DNA of 64,000 nt from JADLCB01 sp964398315 (GTDB taxonomy: Bacteria; Planctomycetota; Phycisphaerae; Tepidisphaerales; Tepidisphaeraceae), in the NCBI GenBank assembly GCA_964398315.1, contig CAYNMV010000019.1, positions 1 to 64,000 on the forward strand. Direction: 5' to 3'. The first letter of the stretch is position 1. Every line of letters begins with the position of its first letter. Both the position numbers and the translations under genes were made by a program. Shown piece by piece: positions 1-9,552 of the stretch. The notes beneath the pieces were generated by a model. That model had not been told where the DNA came from, did not search any database, and saw only the letters and a list, made by a program, of their open reading frames with translations.

Positions 1-44
1 AGCTGACTCGCTCCCGGCCAGAACCGCGGGCGCTGGCGCGCCCA

Positions 45-878
45 TCATGCCCGCCGTCGCCGCCGCGCCAGCAGCCCGGTCACCGCGAGGCCCATCGCCG
101 CCATGGCTGAAGGTTCCGGGACTGCGGTCACCGCAAACGTTTTGATGTCGAGCCGGTTGGCGACAAGCGAAGGCGTGTATGAGTAGAAGCCGACCTCAGT
201 CACATGGTCGATCCGTCCGCCGATGACGAGATTCGTCTCCGCGCCGGCGATCCCGCCGAGATCGGCTGCGGGGTCGTAAGCAAGCCACGTCAGCGCGGTC
301 GGGTTCGCTGTGCGTGCTCCCTCTACAAAAGGCGTTTCCTCCGAGATGTAGTAGCCGTCCTGGCTGCCGCCTTCGAGCCGAATCACCATCCGCACGGGCG
401 CCCACCCCCCGAGCTTGGCAATATTCATCGACGCCGTGCTGGTCGAATCGAACGCGACGCTGCCGCTGTCCAGCCCGCCACCGAAATCCGCCTGCCGCCA
501 GAGCACCAGCGCGTCCACGTCCGCAAAGTCACGCTTGAACCGAATGAAATCGCCATTGACATCATGCGCAACCAGGACTTGGGAGGTGCCTGTACCGCCC
601 GCTACGCGCACATACCCGTAAAAATCCGCGCCGGTGTAGCCGCTGGCGGGGCTGAGCTTCAGCGGATCGCCATTCGTGTCGAACCCGCCGTAGTGCTCAA
701 CGGCGGGATTGGAACTGGAACTGGTCAGGACGAGGCTCTGATCCGCTTCGACAACGTTTCCTCCCCAGTCCACGATCTCCGCCGCGTGGCTGACGGATGC
801 GATCGAACAGGCCATCGCGATGCCGATCCCGCCGGCCATCGCCAAAAAACCCGATCGATTTTCTTCATGCCTTCGCAT
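45..878 (-). CDS. PEP-CTERM sorting domain protein
   Basis: A secreted protein of 277 residues. It opens with a basic start (MRRHEENRS) and a hydrophobic segment ending near SHAA, consistent with a signal peptide. The C terminus has the complete PEP-CTERM tripartite tail: VPEPS, a short hydrophobic helix and RRRRR. By family knowledge, such tails are recognised by an exosortase, which processes and anchors the protein at the envelope. The region between shows no enzyme motif that I recognise; it is Gly/Asp-rich and looks like a beta-rich extracellular domain. It is the last gene of the minus-strand carbohydrate locus and lies 62 bp downstream of another PEP-CTERM gene, so the two may be co-transcribed. 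Function of the ectodomain unknown. Confidence 0.8.
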   Translation of the reverse strand: MRRHEENRSGFLAMAGGIGIAMACSIASVSHAAEIVDWGGNVVEADQSLVLTSSSSNPAVEHYGGFDTNGDPLKLSPASGYTGADFYGYVRVAGGTGTSQVLVAHDVNGDFIRFKRDFADVDALVLWRQADFGGGLDSGSVAFDSTSTASMNIAKLGGWAPVRMVIRLEGGSQDGYYISEETPFVEGARTANPTALTWLAYDPAADLGGIAGAETNLVIGGRIDHVTEVGFYSYTPSLVANRLDIKTFAVTAVPEPSAMAAMGLAVTGLLARRRRRA

Positions 879-940
879 TACTCAAGCTCCTTTGGTCCCA
901 TGCTGAACTATCCATCCAAATATCCGCAGACGCCGGATTC

Positions 941-2443
941 CTACCGCAGCCGACGCCGCCGGGCCATCAGCCCAACCGCCGCGAGGCCCATCGCCGCGAG
1001 GCTCGTCGGCTCGGGCACCACCGTCAGGATCACGTCCCGTCCGCCATCCCCCAGGCCCAGCGTGGCGGCCTTGCCGTCGAGGATGCCGCTGAGGCTCGTG
1101 CCCAGCGTGCCGCTGATCGGAGCATTGGTGTCGAACAAGGTGTAAACGCCCGCGCCGAAATTGCCCCCAACGGTGAATGCGAAATCGTCGAATTCCAAGC
1201 CGCCCGTGCCGATGTTCAGCGTTCCGGCCGTCAGCGCGATCTGGTCGCTGCTGGCAACGGTATCGAGATCAAACCGCAGCGACTGCGTGTTCACGTCACT
1301 CACACTGTCGCTGATGTTCAAGCCCTTGTCGCCCAGGCTCATCGTCAGCGTGCCGATCTCGCCGGCCGATGCGCCCGGTGAAAGTACCCCGTGAGACAGG
1401 AGCGTCACGCCCTTGTTACCGGTGTTGGCGATGAAGCCCTCACCGCCCAAGATGCCCGTCCGAACGGTAATGTCGCTGTCGCCGGTGGCGGAGCCACTGG
1501 CGTTGTTGACCAGCAGGATCGCCTGATCGGCGGTTCTGGTCTGTCCCGCGGTGAACGCTCTGCCGACCGTCGTCGGGCCGCCATAGCTGTTGGCGGTATT
1601 GATCACCATCAAGGAGATGCAGCCAGCGGTCTCGCTCGTGCTTGATCCCACATCCACCGACGCGTTGGTTCCGCCGATCGCGTTGGCGGCATTGACGTTA
1701 ACCGTTCCGCCATGTTGCAGATTAACCCTCGCTGCGGCTCGATCAGTATTGGAGAAAATCACGCCCGAGCTGTTCAGGTTGGCCACCCCGCCCACATTCC
1801 CCGCGTCGAAGGAGAGAGTGACGCGGCTCTCGTGCGCGGAATTGTCGGCATTGAGATTCACGATCGTCCGCCCGCCACCCAGCCACCGGACATTGACGGG
1901 GTTGCCGGTCGTCGGCGTGGCGCTGACGATCGCGCCGTCAAACGTGATGGTCCCGACATTACCGCTTCCGAGCTGAAACGACCTTCCCGCCTGCTGCGTG
2001 ACGTTGGCGTTGAACTCGATTGTCTGCCCTGTCGCGGGTTTTACATTGTAATCCCCACCGAAATAGACGGGAGCGTCAAACGTGATGGTGGAGGTGTTGT
2101 TGCCGCTGATCTCGCCGCCGGCAAGAACGGTCAATGTGTTGGTTCCGCCGATGACATACGCGCCGGCCTCACTGGTGAAGGTAAGGCTTTTGAGCGCCCG
2201 ATTCGCATCCGGCGTAACCGTGAGGATGCTGCTGGCGCCGAACGTGGCGACATCGAGATTGGTTTCCGGGCTTGGCCGAGCCGTTCCCAGCGTGTCGCCC
2301 GGAACGATTCCGCTGTTCCAGTTGGCAGAGTTGGCCCAGTCGCTGTCCTGCGGCGTGGCCGACCACGTGCCATTGGCGCCCAGAGCCAGAGAGGAGCCAC
2401 AGACCGCCAGGAACGGGACCATTACGTGTTGCATCGCCTTCAT
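941..2443 (-). CDS. PEP-CTERM protein with autotransporter-like beta repeats
   Basis: A 500-residue secreted protein. It begins with MKAMQHVMVPFLAVCGSSLA, a signal peptide, and continues with the segment GTWSATPQDSDWANSANW, typical of the start of PEP-CTERM and autotransporter-associated beta-strand repeat proteins. The body is rich in N, G, T and S with short beta-strand periodicities (for example GGTNTLTVLAGGEISG and GGEGFIANTGNKGV), which suggests a beta-helix. The C terminus is VVPEPTS, a hydrophobic helix and RRRRLR, the PEP-CTERM signal. A ribosome-binding site, GGAG, lies just upstream of the ATG at 2443. A perfect TTGTATACAA palindrome lies about 55 bp upstream and may be an operator. 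Likely surface-anchored; ligand unknown. Confidence 0.82.
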   Translation of the reverse strand: MKAMQHVMVPFLAVCGSSLALGANGTWSATPQDSDWANSANWNSGIVPGDTLGTARPSPETNLDVATFGASSILTVTPDANRALKSLTFTSEAGAYVIGGTNTLTVLAGGEISGNNTSTITFDAPVYFGGDYNVKPATGQTIEFNANVTQQAGRSFQLGSGNVGTITFDGAIVSATPTTGNPVNVRWLGGGRTIVNLNADNSAHESRVTLSFDAGNVGGVANLNSSGVIFSNTDRAAARVNLQHGGTVNVNAANAIGGTNASVDVGSSTSETAGCISLMVINTANSYGGPTTVGRAFTAGQTRTADQAILLVNNASGSATGDSDITVRTGILGGEGFIANTGNKGVTLLSHGVLSPGASAGEIGTLTMSLGDKGLNISDSVSDVNTQSLRFDLDTVASSDQIALTAGTLNIGTGGLEFDDFAFTVGGNFGAGVYTLFDTNAPISGTLGTSLSGILDGKAATLGLGDGGRDVILTVVPEPTSLAAMGLAAVGLMARRRRLR

Positions 2444-2495
2444 GTTTTTCTCCTCCGAAGTAAGATGTGGGATGATTACGAAAGAAATAGTATCG

Positions 2496-2505
2496 TTGTA
2501 TACAA
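2496..2505. promoter_or_regulatory. TTGTATACAA palindrome, candidate GntR operator
   Basis: This perfect 10-bp palindrome lies in the AT-rich leader of the PEP-CTERM gene that starts at 2443. It fits the general TNGT-AT-ACNA form of operators of FCD-type GntR regulators such as UxuR (family knowledge). A near copy lies at 22753-22762, upstream of the GntR gene of this locus. Assignment to that regulator is inferred. Confidence 0.4.
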
Positions 2506-2733
2506 GAATTTAACTTGGTTAGGGAGGAAGTCAAAGGAAATCCGCAGTTTTGAAGAAATCGCTCCTACTGTGTCCTGTGCCGATATCCGGCGGCCCAAGG
2601 CGCGCCATGCGGGGCAATTAGACGGAAGTAGTTTTTCGCGGGATATTTACTTCATCACATCACCATAACTGCTCGTCGCCATCTGCGCCGTGCCCTCCAC
2701 CGTAGGGGGCGTCTTCGCCCATCTGCGGATGGA

Positions 2734-3806
2734 TCACGCTCCAAGCGCCTGCCGTAGGACGTTCCCGGTGACCTGTGCATAGAGCCGGTGGCCGAAGTCA
2801 TTGGGATGGTTCAGCCCGTTGCCCGACAGGTCCAAGTCCTTCTTCCGCCCCAAGACCCACTGCCAAACTGCCGTAACATCAGCAACGGCAACCCCTTGGC
2901 TACGAAGCCCGAGCAGCGCATCCCGATAAGCGGGATAGGCGGCCAAGTCCGTGCCCGACCGCTGGGGATGGCCGGACATCGGGGCAACCACAAGGGCGCG
3001 TGCCCCCGGCGCGCCGCCCGACAGCCGCTGCACCATACCACGGATGTGGGCAGGAAACCGCCCTGCCGGCACCCCGCGCTGACATCATTCATCCCGAACG
3101 CCAGCAGCAGCAGGTCCGGCTCCGCGGCCAGAACCGCATCCATCTGCGCCAAGCCCCATTCCGATCCCATCCCCCCCACCGACAGGTTCACGAGGTCCAC
3201 TGGCGTGCCGGACCAGTGCTGCACCGTCGCGGCCAGCAGCGAACCGTAGCCCGACCGCTCCGGCGGCACGCCATAGAGCCCGCTGGCGTTGTGCCCCACG
3301 GAAATGCTGTCGCCCAACAGCACCATGCGCAAGGGATCCCGCCCCGCCACCCGCCGGGCCAATTCAGGCCATCGCACCGGCTCGTGGAGGGTCGGCGGCA
3401 TCACCCAGCCATCCAGGGCGTGATCGTAGGTCGCGGCCGATTGCAGGCGATGAAAGAAGGCTCCTTCGCCGAACAGCAGATCTGCCTCGTGATCGCGGCA
3501 GGTGCCGTGCTTCTGCGAACCGCGCGGCGGATACAGCTCGTCCTCTTACAAAGCGTGCACGCGCGATTGGGCAGGCAACGTGATCGTCCGCGAGCCGGGC
3601 GTCCACTGATAGTCCACGCCCGCCTCATACTCCTCCAGCCCGGTGGCGCTGCCGATGCGAGGGACGTGCAGTGGCGTGAACATAAGCTGTGCCCGTGCCG
3701 GTCCGCCGGCTGCGGGGCGGACGAACAGGACGCTCTCGCCCCACATGTGGGTCGTCTCCCAGAAGGGCGAATCGTCCGTCGATTCGTTATCGGATCGATG
3801 GGTCAT
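2734..3806 (-). pseudogene. SGNH/GDSL hydrolase, interrupted by a stop and a frameshift
   Basis: One SGNH hydrolase can be traced across three pieces. The N-terminal piece (ATG at 3806, MTHRSDNESTDD) is a beta-rich accessory domain that ends in an in-frame TAA at 3546-3548. The same frame continues immediately as EDELYPPRGSQKHG and carries the catalytic blocks: GDSISVGH (block I Ser), LSVGG (block II Gly) and FGMND (block III Asn). After the C4 run at 3072-3075 the reading frame must move by one base to reach the last block, NGLNHPNDFGH (block V catalytic His), ending at 2734. Adding one base at that homopolymer restores a continuous protein of about 357 codons apart from the TAA. Such enzymes remove acyl esters from polysaccharides, fitting the locus. 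Either a decaying gene or two assembly errors; both lesions would have to be wrong for the gene to be intact. Confidence 0.75.
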
Positions 3807-3825
3807 GTCCGCGGCCTCTGTCGAG

Positions 3826-4830
3826 TCAGGCTTGGTCGCTCGGTACCCAACTGCTGCGCAGGAAGTGAGACGTCTGCACGGCGTCGCCGGTGGCCAACAG
3901 TTGCTCGATCCGCCCGCGCTGCCGCTGCACGACCTGGTCGAACTGGCGCAGCCACTGGATGCTTTCGCCGATCGCGCCGGCGGCGTCCTCGCGGTAGGGG
4001 TACTGGTCCATCGACAGCCAGCCGCTGTAGCCGCAGCGGTCCAGCCAGTAGAGCGTCTCGACGTAGGTCGTGCTGTGAACGGTGCCGACGATCATGTCAT
4101 CGTCCCAGGCGCCGTGGTTGTCATTGAAGTGCATGTGGAACAGTCGTCCGGCGGTGTCGTCGTAGCCGCCGCCTGTGCGTTTCGCCAGTACAATAGCCTC
4201 CCCCACCGATTCCCCGGCGTTGAAGGCATGGCCGGTGTCGATGCAGACGCCGACATTGTCGCAGCCGGTTTCCAGGCACATCAGGAGCGTGTCGGCCATG
4301 GTCGCCAGATAGCTGCGGCAGCGCGGCTCCTTCGGCTTGTATTCCAGGGCGAAGCGGAGTTGGGGATATGCCTGGGCGATCTCGGCCACGCTGTCGCGAA
4401 ACCACGAGCGGGCCGCATCGTAGTCGGCCGTGAGCAGGTAATCGTAACCGTCCTGTCCCGGCCAGATGTTGATGAGCGGGCACTCCAGATCCAGTGCGAC
4501 CTGACAGCACTGGCGGGTGTAGTGCACCGCCTGCCGGCGCACCGCCGGGTCATTGCTGCTGTAGCTGCCCTTCCAGTAGCGTCGGTCGGCAAACAGGTCG
4601 GGAATGATGGAAACGCACCGGCATTCCGCATCGGTCAGGGCCTTCTTCATCTGGGCGACATTGTTCGGGTGAATGTCCCAGGTCGCCACCAATTCGATCC
4701 CCTCGACATGCGGGATCGCCGCCGCCTGCGACAGCATCGTCAGCGTGTCGGGGTTATCCTTATACCCACCGCAGAAACGGTCTCTGGTATTGCCCAGGTT
4801 TCCCAGGATCACCGAGTATTGCCGTGCCAT
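3826..4830 (-). CDS. Sugar phosphate isomerase/epimerase (TIM barrel)
   Basis: A 334-residue cytosolic protein of the xylose-isomerase-like TIM-barrel superfamily. Candidate metal ligands are the Glu in FALEYKPKEP, the Asp and His in VCIDTGHAFN, and the His in FHMHFNDNHG; the last strands carry SMDQYPYRED. These are the usual positions for the divalent metal that supports hydride or enediol isomerisation of keto and aldo sugars. The start at 4830 is backed by a strong AGGAGA ribosome-binding site about 5 bases upstream. It lies 108 bp downstream of the GH106-like gene and 19 bp before the broken SGNH gene in the same direction, so it belongs to the catabolic operon. The exact sugar (rhamnose, rhamnulose or another) cannot be read from the sequence. 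Confidence 0.8.
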   Translation of the reverse strand: MARQYSVILGNLGNTRDRFCGGYKDNPDTLTMLSQAAAIPHVEGIELVATWDIHPNNVAQMKKALTDAECRCVSIIPDLFADRRYWKGSYSSNDPAVRRQAVHYTRQCCQVALDLECPLINIWPGQDGYDYLLTADYDAARSWFRDSVAEIAQAYPQLRFALEYKPKEPRCRSYLATMADTLLMCLETGCDNVGVCIDTGHAFNAGESVGEAIVLAKRTGGGYDDTAGRLFHMHFNDNHGAWDDDMIVGTVHSTTYVETLYWLDRCGYSGWLSMDQYPYREDAAGAIGESIQWLRQFDQVVQRQRGRIEQLLATGDAVQTSHFLRSSWVPSDQA

Positions 4831-4938
4831 CTTTTCTCCTTTCGTTCCGTTTGCCGTCCATTATCACGTGAATGCCCGCCACCACGCACGCGGAGATGCA
4901 CCGCCCGTGGCCATCACCTCGTAGAGCCAACATCTGCC

Positions 4939-7900
4939 CTATGGGAATCGGCTTTGCTCGCGCTGCTGATAGCAGATGCGGATCGGGCCGGCGATGCCGA
5001 AGTGCGTGACCAGATAGTCATCTGTCCAGGCCGGATCGGGATCCTCAGGGTGCAGCCTGCGGTTGTGATCCGGTGGCGAGGTGAAGGCCACGTGCCAAGT
5101 GTGTGAAGGTTCACCACTGTCGCGGTGGTGCGGCCCCAAGAGGTTACGTAGCGAGCTGATCAGCTCGATCTCGACCGCATTGTCCCCCTCTCGCAAATGC
5201 GGCGTGATCTCAAGTTCATACGGCGGCCAGCCGATCGCCCCGGCCGTGTGGCCGTTGACCCGAACCTTCGCCAATACCGCATCCAGCCCCGGCAACTCCA
5301 GCAGCACACGCTCGCCTTCAGCGGCGGCACGCAGATGGACGCGATGATGCAGGGTGATCCGCCCGGCGTAGAACGGGTATCCTTGCTCGCAGAGGTCCCC
5401 TTCCCCCGGCAGCGCTTCAGCCGCCAGCATGAAGCCGGGCGCGAGGCGCACGCATCCCTTCCGCGGCGTACCGGGGGAAACTGTCGCCCGCACGGCGAAA
5501 TCACCTATCAGGTAGATGGATTCCAACTCGGTACCGACGAGGTGTTCGAACAGTGCGCCAAGCGGAATCGAGGGTTTGCCGACCGGCTGGAAGTCCCGCC
5601 TCATCTCGATCCGGTTGCGCCCCGCCCGCACATGCCGGCCGATGTCAACCGGGTGGAACGAGCGGTCAACGTAGTAAGGTGCTCCCGCGAACGCCACTGG
5701 CTGGCCATTGACCGTGATCGTCCAGTCGACTGCATCCTCGATTGCCACCTGCAATCCCGGCAGCGCAATCTCACTGTCGAACGTGAACCGCAGCGTGAGC
5801 GGGCCGCGGTAGGTCTCCGCTTCCAACCGGTTCTGGAGCAGCAGCACCGGTGCGGGATCGTGCCAGTCCTCCTCGCCCCGTCGCCACTGGCACAAATCGA
5901 GCGTCAGGGCATTTGGTGCGCTGCGCTCCCGTCGCTGGGGAGCCGCGACCGCGACCCGCTCGACAGTCCGCCAGTCCGCCGCCGGCACGGCCGCCGCGGG
6001 CGCATCCGTGCGCATCAGCAACAGGCGCGAACCCAGGGGCGGCAGTTCCAGCGGCGCCTTCAAGCCGTTTTGATCCGGCGTGTTGACGGCGGGCGCGATG
6101 TGGCCGCTGGTCAGATCCCACTCCTCCAGCGCTCCCTGTCCCGCCAGCGTGAGGGTGCCGGCAAATGCCTGCTCGGCATTGATGTTGGTGATGAAAAAGA
6201 GCCGTCCACCCTCGACCTGACGCACCTGTATCCACACATCGGTGCTCTCACCCCGCACAGGCTGTAGATCCAGCAGCGGCGGTACCGCCGTGTCCAGCGC
6301 CTGGCGCAGCCCGGCCGGTTCGGCCGGCAATGGCGCGGGGGGATGAACCAGGGCCGCCAGCCTCCTGGCGCCATCGGTCGACTTAATGCCATCGACACGG
6401 TTCGGCAACCGCCCGGCCGCCAGAACGATCCCCCCGGCAGCGGTAAACCCCTCAAGCAGTTCCAGCGTCGTCCGCCGGATGGTCAGCAACTCGGGGAGGA
6501 TCACCAAGCGATAGGTCATTTGCCCGACACGCAGCCCGTCAGGTCCGGCGCTGCCGTGTTCGGCCAGCAGCGATTCATCGCCCAGGTCGAAGTCGCGCTG
6601 GCTGCAAAGCAGGTTGCGGCACAGTTCCACCAGCCGGTCATCCATCGCCACCAGGTCCGCCGTCTCGCCGGCGTGGTCGTGCGGGCGCTGCATGCTGGCC
6701 GGGTCAAACAGGCACCAGGCCGATTCAATCGGATGGAGCACAAGCACCTGCGCCATCGACCGCCCCTGCCGCAGCGCCCATGACTGACGGGCGAAATGGT
6801 CGGCGATCAGCCGGTTGTCCGGCCACCACGGCTGCTGGTAGGACAGGTGCGGCACGTAGATGCGCTTGCGCCGGCCGCGCATCGAATAGAATGCGCCGTG
6901 ATAGCATCGCTGGTTGATCCCCAGCACCATCAGCCAGTCAGCGATCTGTTTGCGATCGGCGAAGCGGATGCCCTGCGAGCTGACGCCGTACATCTCAGCC
7001 AGCACCTCGCCGTGGCCGAGTTGGTTGGCGACGCTGGTAGCCTGCTTGGGGGTAAGAATGAAGGGCTTGCCGGTCGGCCAGCTCAGGCTGCGCGTCAGAT
7101 GATCGATGCCCGGCACGTGCATGTGCTGGTAGCAGGGCATGGTGGCAGCGGTCCAACCGATCTGGTTGTTCAGCGTGTCCTCGCCCATCAGGTGGCCGGC
7201 GAACTTGACACCATGATCACTACACCACTGCCCCACCGGCTGGAAATAGCTCTCCAGAAACATCCCCAGCACACAGCGCCAGTATTGATGGCGGACACGC
7301 TGGTAGTCCCCGATTGGCCGGAACAGCGACGGCAGGTGCTCCATCAGGTCATAGCCCCACTGCCCGGCGAACACCTCCGGCAGGTGCCGCGACCAGGGGA
7401 GCAGTGGCGGGCGGAAGTGTGGTTCATCCACCCAGATCGCCTCAATGGTGCGCCCGAAGTGCTCGGCGAAGCGCTTGTGCCACGGATCACGATAGGCCAC
7501 GTTGAGGTAGTCGATCACCACCTCGCGGTCGAGCAGGTCGATGACGGTTTCGCTGGTGCGCTGGCAATAGGTGAACTGCTCATCGGCCGCCAGGCGCACC
7601 TCGCCCGGTTGCAGTGCTTCGCCGGCCGGGCGTACGGCCAGGCCCCGCAAAGCGCGGGAGGGGTCCAGGTCCGGCAGCGCGCTGGGCATGTAGCCCGCCT
7701 GCAGCCAGAGCTTCAGCCCGCGCTGCCAGGAGCGCTCGATGATGCGGGCGATGATGCCCATCCACTCCTCACCGAGGTACGGGGTGCGCAGGCCGTTGAA
7801 GGTGCGGGCAATGACCGCCCCCCACCCGGCATCGGCCATCTCATCGAGCTGCTCGATGATGCGCCTCTCCTCAAGCCGGTCGTTGAGCATCCAGAGCGCG

Positions 7901-7947
7901 ACGCCCCGACACGAGGCGGGCGGGTTGGCGAATCGTTCAGCGTCCAT
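4939..7947 (-). CDS. GH106-like glycoside hydrolase (putative alpha-L-rhamnosidase)
   Basis: A large protein of 1002 residues without an obvious signal peptide. The N terminus reads FANPPASCRGVALWMLND, then IIEQLDEMADAGWGAVIAR, the hallmark opening of GH106 and related (beta/alpha)8 glycosidases. IEAIWVDEPHF supplies acidic residues at a barrel-strand end. The middle resembles a glutamine-amidotransferase-like domain. The C terminus holds two galactose-binding-like jelly rolls (WTITVNGQPV and VLAKVRVNGHTAG regions, roughly residues 700-960). GH106 enzymes remove terminal alpha-L-rhamnose. A GGAGG ribosome-binding site precedes the ATG at 7947. It lies 26 bp downstream of the isomerase gene, so an operon is likely. 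Family membership is judged by architecture; another activity remains possible. Confidence 0.65.
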   Translation of the reverse strand: MDAERFANPPASCRGVALWMLNDRLEERRIIEQLDEMADAGWGAVIARTFNGLRTPYLGEEWMGIIARIIERSWQRGLKLWLQAGYMPSALPDLDPSRALRGLAVRPAGEALQPGEVRLAADEQFTYCQRTSETVIDLLDREVVIDYLNVAYRDPWHKRFAEHFGRTIEAIWVDEPHFRPPLLPWSRHLPEVFAGQWGYDLMEHLPSLFRPIGDYQRVRHQYWRCVLGMFLESYFQPVGQWCSDHGVKFAGHLMGEDTLNNQIGWTAATMPCYQHMHVPGIDHLTRSLSWPTGKPFILTPKQATSVANQLGHGEVLAEMYGVSSQGIRFADRKQIADWLMVLGINQRCYHGAFYSMRGRRKRIYVPHLSYQQPWWPDNRLIADHFARQSWALRQGRSMAQVLVLHPIESAWCLFDPASMQRPHDHAGETADLVAMDDRLVELCRNLLCSQRDFDLGDESLLAEHGSAGPDGLRVGQMTYRLVILPELLTIRRTTLELLEGFTAAGGIVLAAGRLPNRVDGIKSTDGARRLAALVHPPAPLPAEPAGLRQALDTAVPPLLDLQPVRGESTDVWIQVRQVEGGRLFFITNINAEQAFAGTLTLAGQGALEEWDLTSGHIAPAVNTPDQNGLKAPLELPPLGSRLLLMRTDAPAAAVPAADWRTVERVAVAAPQRRERSAPNALTLDLCQWRRGEEDWHDPAPVLLLQNRLEAETYRGPLTLRFTFDSEIALPGLQVAIEDAVDWTITVNGQPVAFAGAPYYVDRSFHPVDIGRHVRAGRNRIEMRRDFQPVGKPSIPLGALFEHLVGTELESIYLIGDFAVRATVSPGTPRKGCVRLAPGFMLAAEALPGEGDLCEQGYPFYAGRITLHHRVHLRAAAEGERVLLELPGLDAVLAKVRVNGHTAGAIGWPPYELEITPHLREGDNAVEIELISSLRNLLGPHHRDSGEPSHTWHVAFTSPPDHNRRLHPEDPDPAWTDDYLVTHFGIAGPIRICYQQREQSRFP

Positions 7948-7973
7948 TCAGTGCCTCCGAAGTCTCATGCCGC

Positions 7974-9452
7974 TCACCCGCCGGTGACATTGACGCACTC
8001 GATGCCGAGAATGCGGGCGCACCGCTCCAGCACCGCCGCCTGGTGGCCAGTGCCCAGTGCGAAGTGGTGCGTCGGCCCCTCGGCGCTCCAATCCTCGATA
8101 AACGTGCGCACGTCGGGTGGGAACTGCGCCCGGGTGTTGGTGTTGCCGGTTGCGGGGATGGGACCAGGCAGGCTCTGGCCCTCGGCTACGACGAATTTGA
8201 AGCGGCCGTCGTGCGTCTGCGTAAGCCCCAGCAGGGTGATCGGCCCGTTGCGGATGGCGAACTCCACGCTCGGCCCGCGCCCGCGCTTGCCGTGCAGAAT
8301 CGACAGCCCGCGCAGCACCGGCTTGCCTTCGGCGATGGCGATGTGATGGGGACCATCGTGGCCGATGAGTACAAAGTCACTGCCGTAGTCCACCGGGTGC
8401 AGCTCAGCGAATGAGCCGCCAGCGCCCAAGCGGTCCATGATGAGCATGGCAACGCAGTTCTTCAGGTCCAGTTCACCGGCGACCGGGATGCCGCGGCCGG
8501 TAAGTAGCGAGCTGCCGATGCTGAGACTGGAGCCGAGCCTCTCATTCTCGTTGCCATCGACGCCGCGATAGTAGTAGCTGAGGGCATCGAGGGAGAAGCC
8601 GTTGATGAGCCGCTCCATCCCTACCGAGACCCGGGCCGCCCAGCGCAGCTCAGCCGGGTCTACCTCACCGGCCAGGGGATCGCTGCCGGGCGGCGGGAAA
8701 TGGAACATCTCCCGGATCAGCTGGAGCCGCTCCGCCACTTCTGGCTCCCCCACCGCCTGCACGCATGCGTGCAGGTCGTCCAGCTCCAGGTGTTCGACGT
8801 GCATGCCGAAAGCGGCATCGAACATGGTCGGATCGCTGTTCATGTCGAGCATGCCTTCGTAGACGTGCCCCATGAGCCCGATCCGACTCGTGCGCAGGGC
8901 ACGCAGGACGCGCGCCACCCGCACCATATCCGCCACGCGCACATGAGCACGCGCATCATCGTGGAGCGTGCCGACGAGGATGTCGGCCGGCGCCAGGTTC
9001 GCGCGCCGCAGGGCGCAGGTGATCTCGGGCAGGCTGCAGATGTTGTCATTGAGCAACTGCATCTCGGTGGTGGCGCGGGCGTAGTCCAGCGCGCGATCAG
9101 GCTGCAGCGCCACCAATGCCACCGGCCGGCCCGCCCGCTGGACGACGGGCAGGGCGTTAGCCGAGGTGCTGTAGGTCACGAGATTGCAGACCAGTAGGTC
9201 AACATCAGCGGCGCGTAACTGGTCGCCGATGGCACTGGCAGCGCAGGAGGAATCCGACATGCCCGCATCGATCACCTCGCCTCCCAGGCTGCTCAGCCGT
9301 TCGCAGAACGCCTGGTGCAGCCCGAGCAGGCGCTCGCGCAACCCGGGGAACTGCGGCCAGTAGTTGTTCAGGCCCACGCAGAATACGCCGATGCGTGGCC
9401 GAGCGGGCAGCCGGCGAAAGTATGCTTCGGCGAAAGATGTAGAGGGATTCAT
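7974..9452 (-). CDS. L-arabinose/L-fucose isomerase family protein
   Basis: About 492 residues from the ATG at 9452 (MNPSTSFAEAYFRRL); the frame is open further upstream but that part lacks family sequence. The N-terminal Rossmann-like portion begins RIGVFCVGLNNYWPQFPGL. The C-terminal catalytic part has DFVLIGHDGPHHIAIAEG, which closely follows the FVLMGHDGP-HIAIA segment of AraA-like isomerases, and THHFALGTGH near the end supplies a further His. Acidic metal-ligand candidates lie in MERLINGFSLDALSYYYRG and GELDLKNCVAMLIMD. Length matches AraA (about 500). Family members interconvert aldose and ketose sugars with Mn(2+). Within a rhamnosidase cluster the substrate may be L-rhamnose, L-fucose or L-arabinose (inference). 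No convincing Shine-Dalgarno site lies near the chosen start. Confidence 0.78.
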   Translation of the reverse strand: MNPSTSFAEAYFRRLPARPRIGVFCVGLNNYWPQFPGLRERLLGLHQAFCERLSSLGGEVIDAGMSDSSCAASAIGDQLRAADVDLLVCNLVTYSTSANALPVVQRAGRPVALVALQPDRALDYARATTEMQLLNDNICSLPEITCALRRANLAPADILVGTLHDDARAHVRVADMVRVARVLRALRTSRIGLMGHVYEGMLDMNSDPTMFDAAFGMHVEHLELDDLHACVQAVGEPEVAERLQLIREMFHFPPPGSDPLAGEVDPAELRWAARVSVGMERLINGFSLDALSYYYRGVDGNENERLGSSLSIGSSLLTGRGIPVAGELDLKNCVAMLIMDRLGAGGSFAELHPVDYGSDFVLIGHDGPHHIAIAEGKPVLRGLSILHGKRGRGPSVEFAIRNGPITLLGLTQTHDGRFKFVVAEGQSLPGPIPATGNTNTRAQFPPDVRTFIEDWSAEGPTHHFALGTGHQAAVLERCARILGIECVNVTGG

Positions 9453-9552
9453 CTTAATGCGGGTGTTCGAAACCCTGTGCGCCGATGGCAGACAGGGCGG
9501 TCCAAGGCAGCGGCAATACGCCGATGCTACGCAGCGGGGATCAGGCTTCCTG

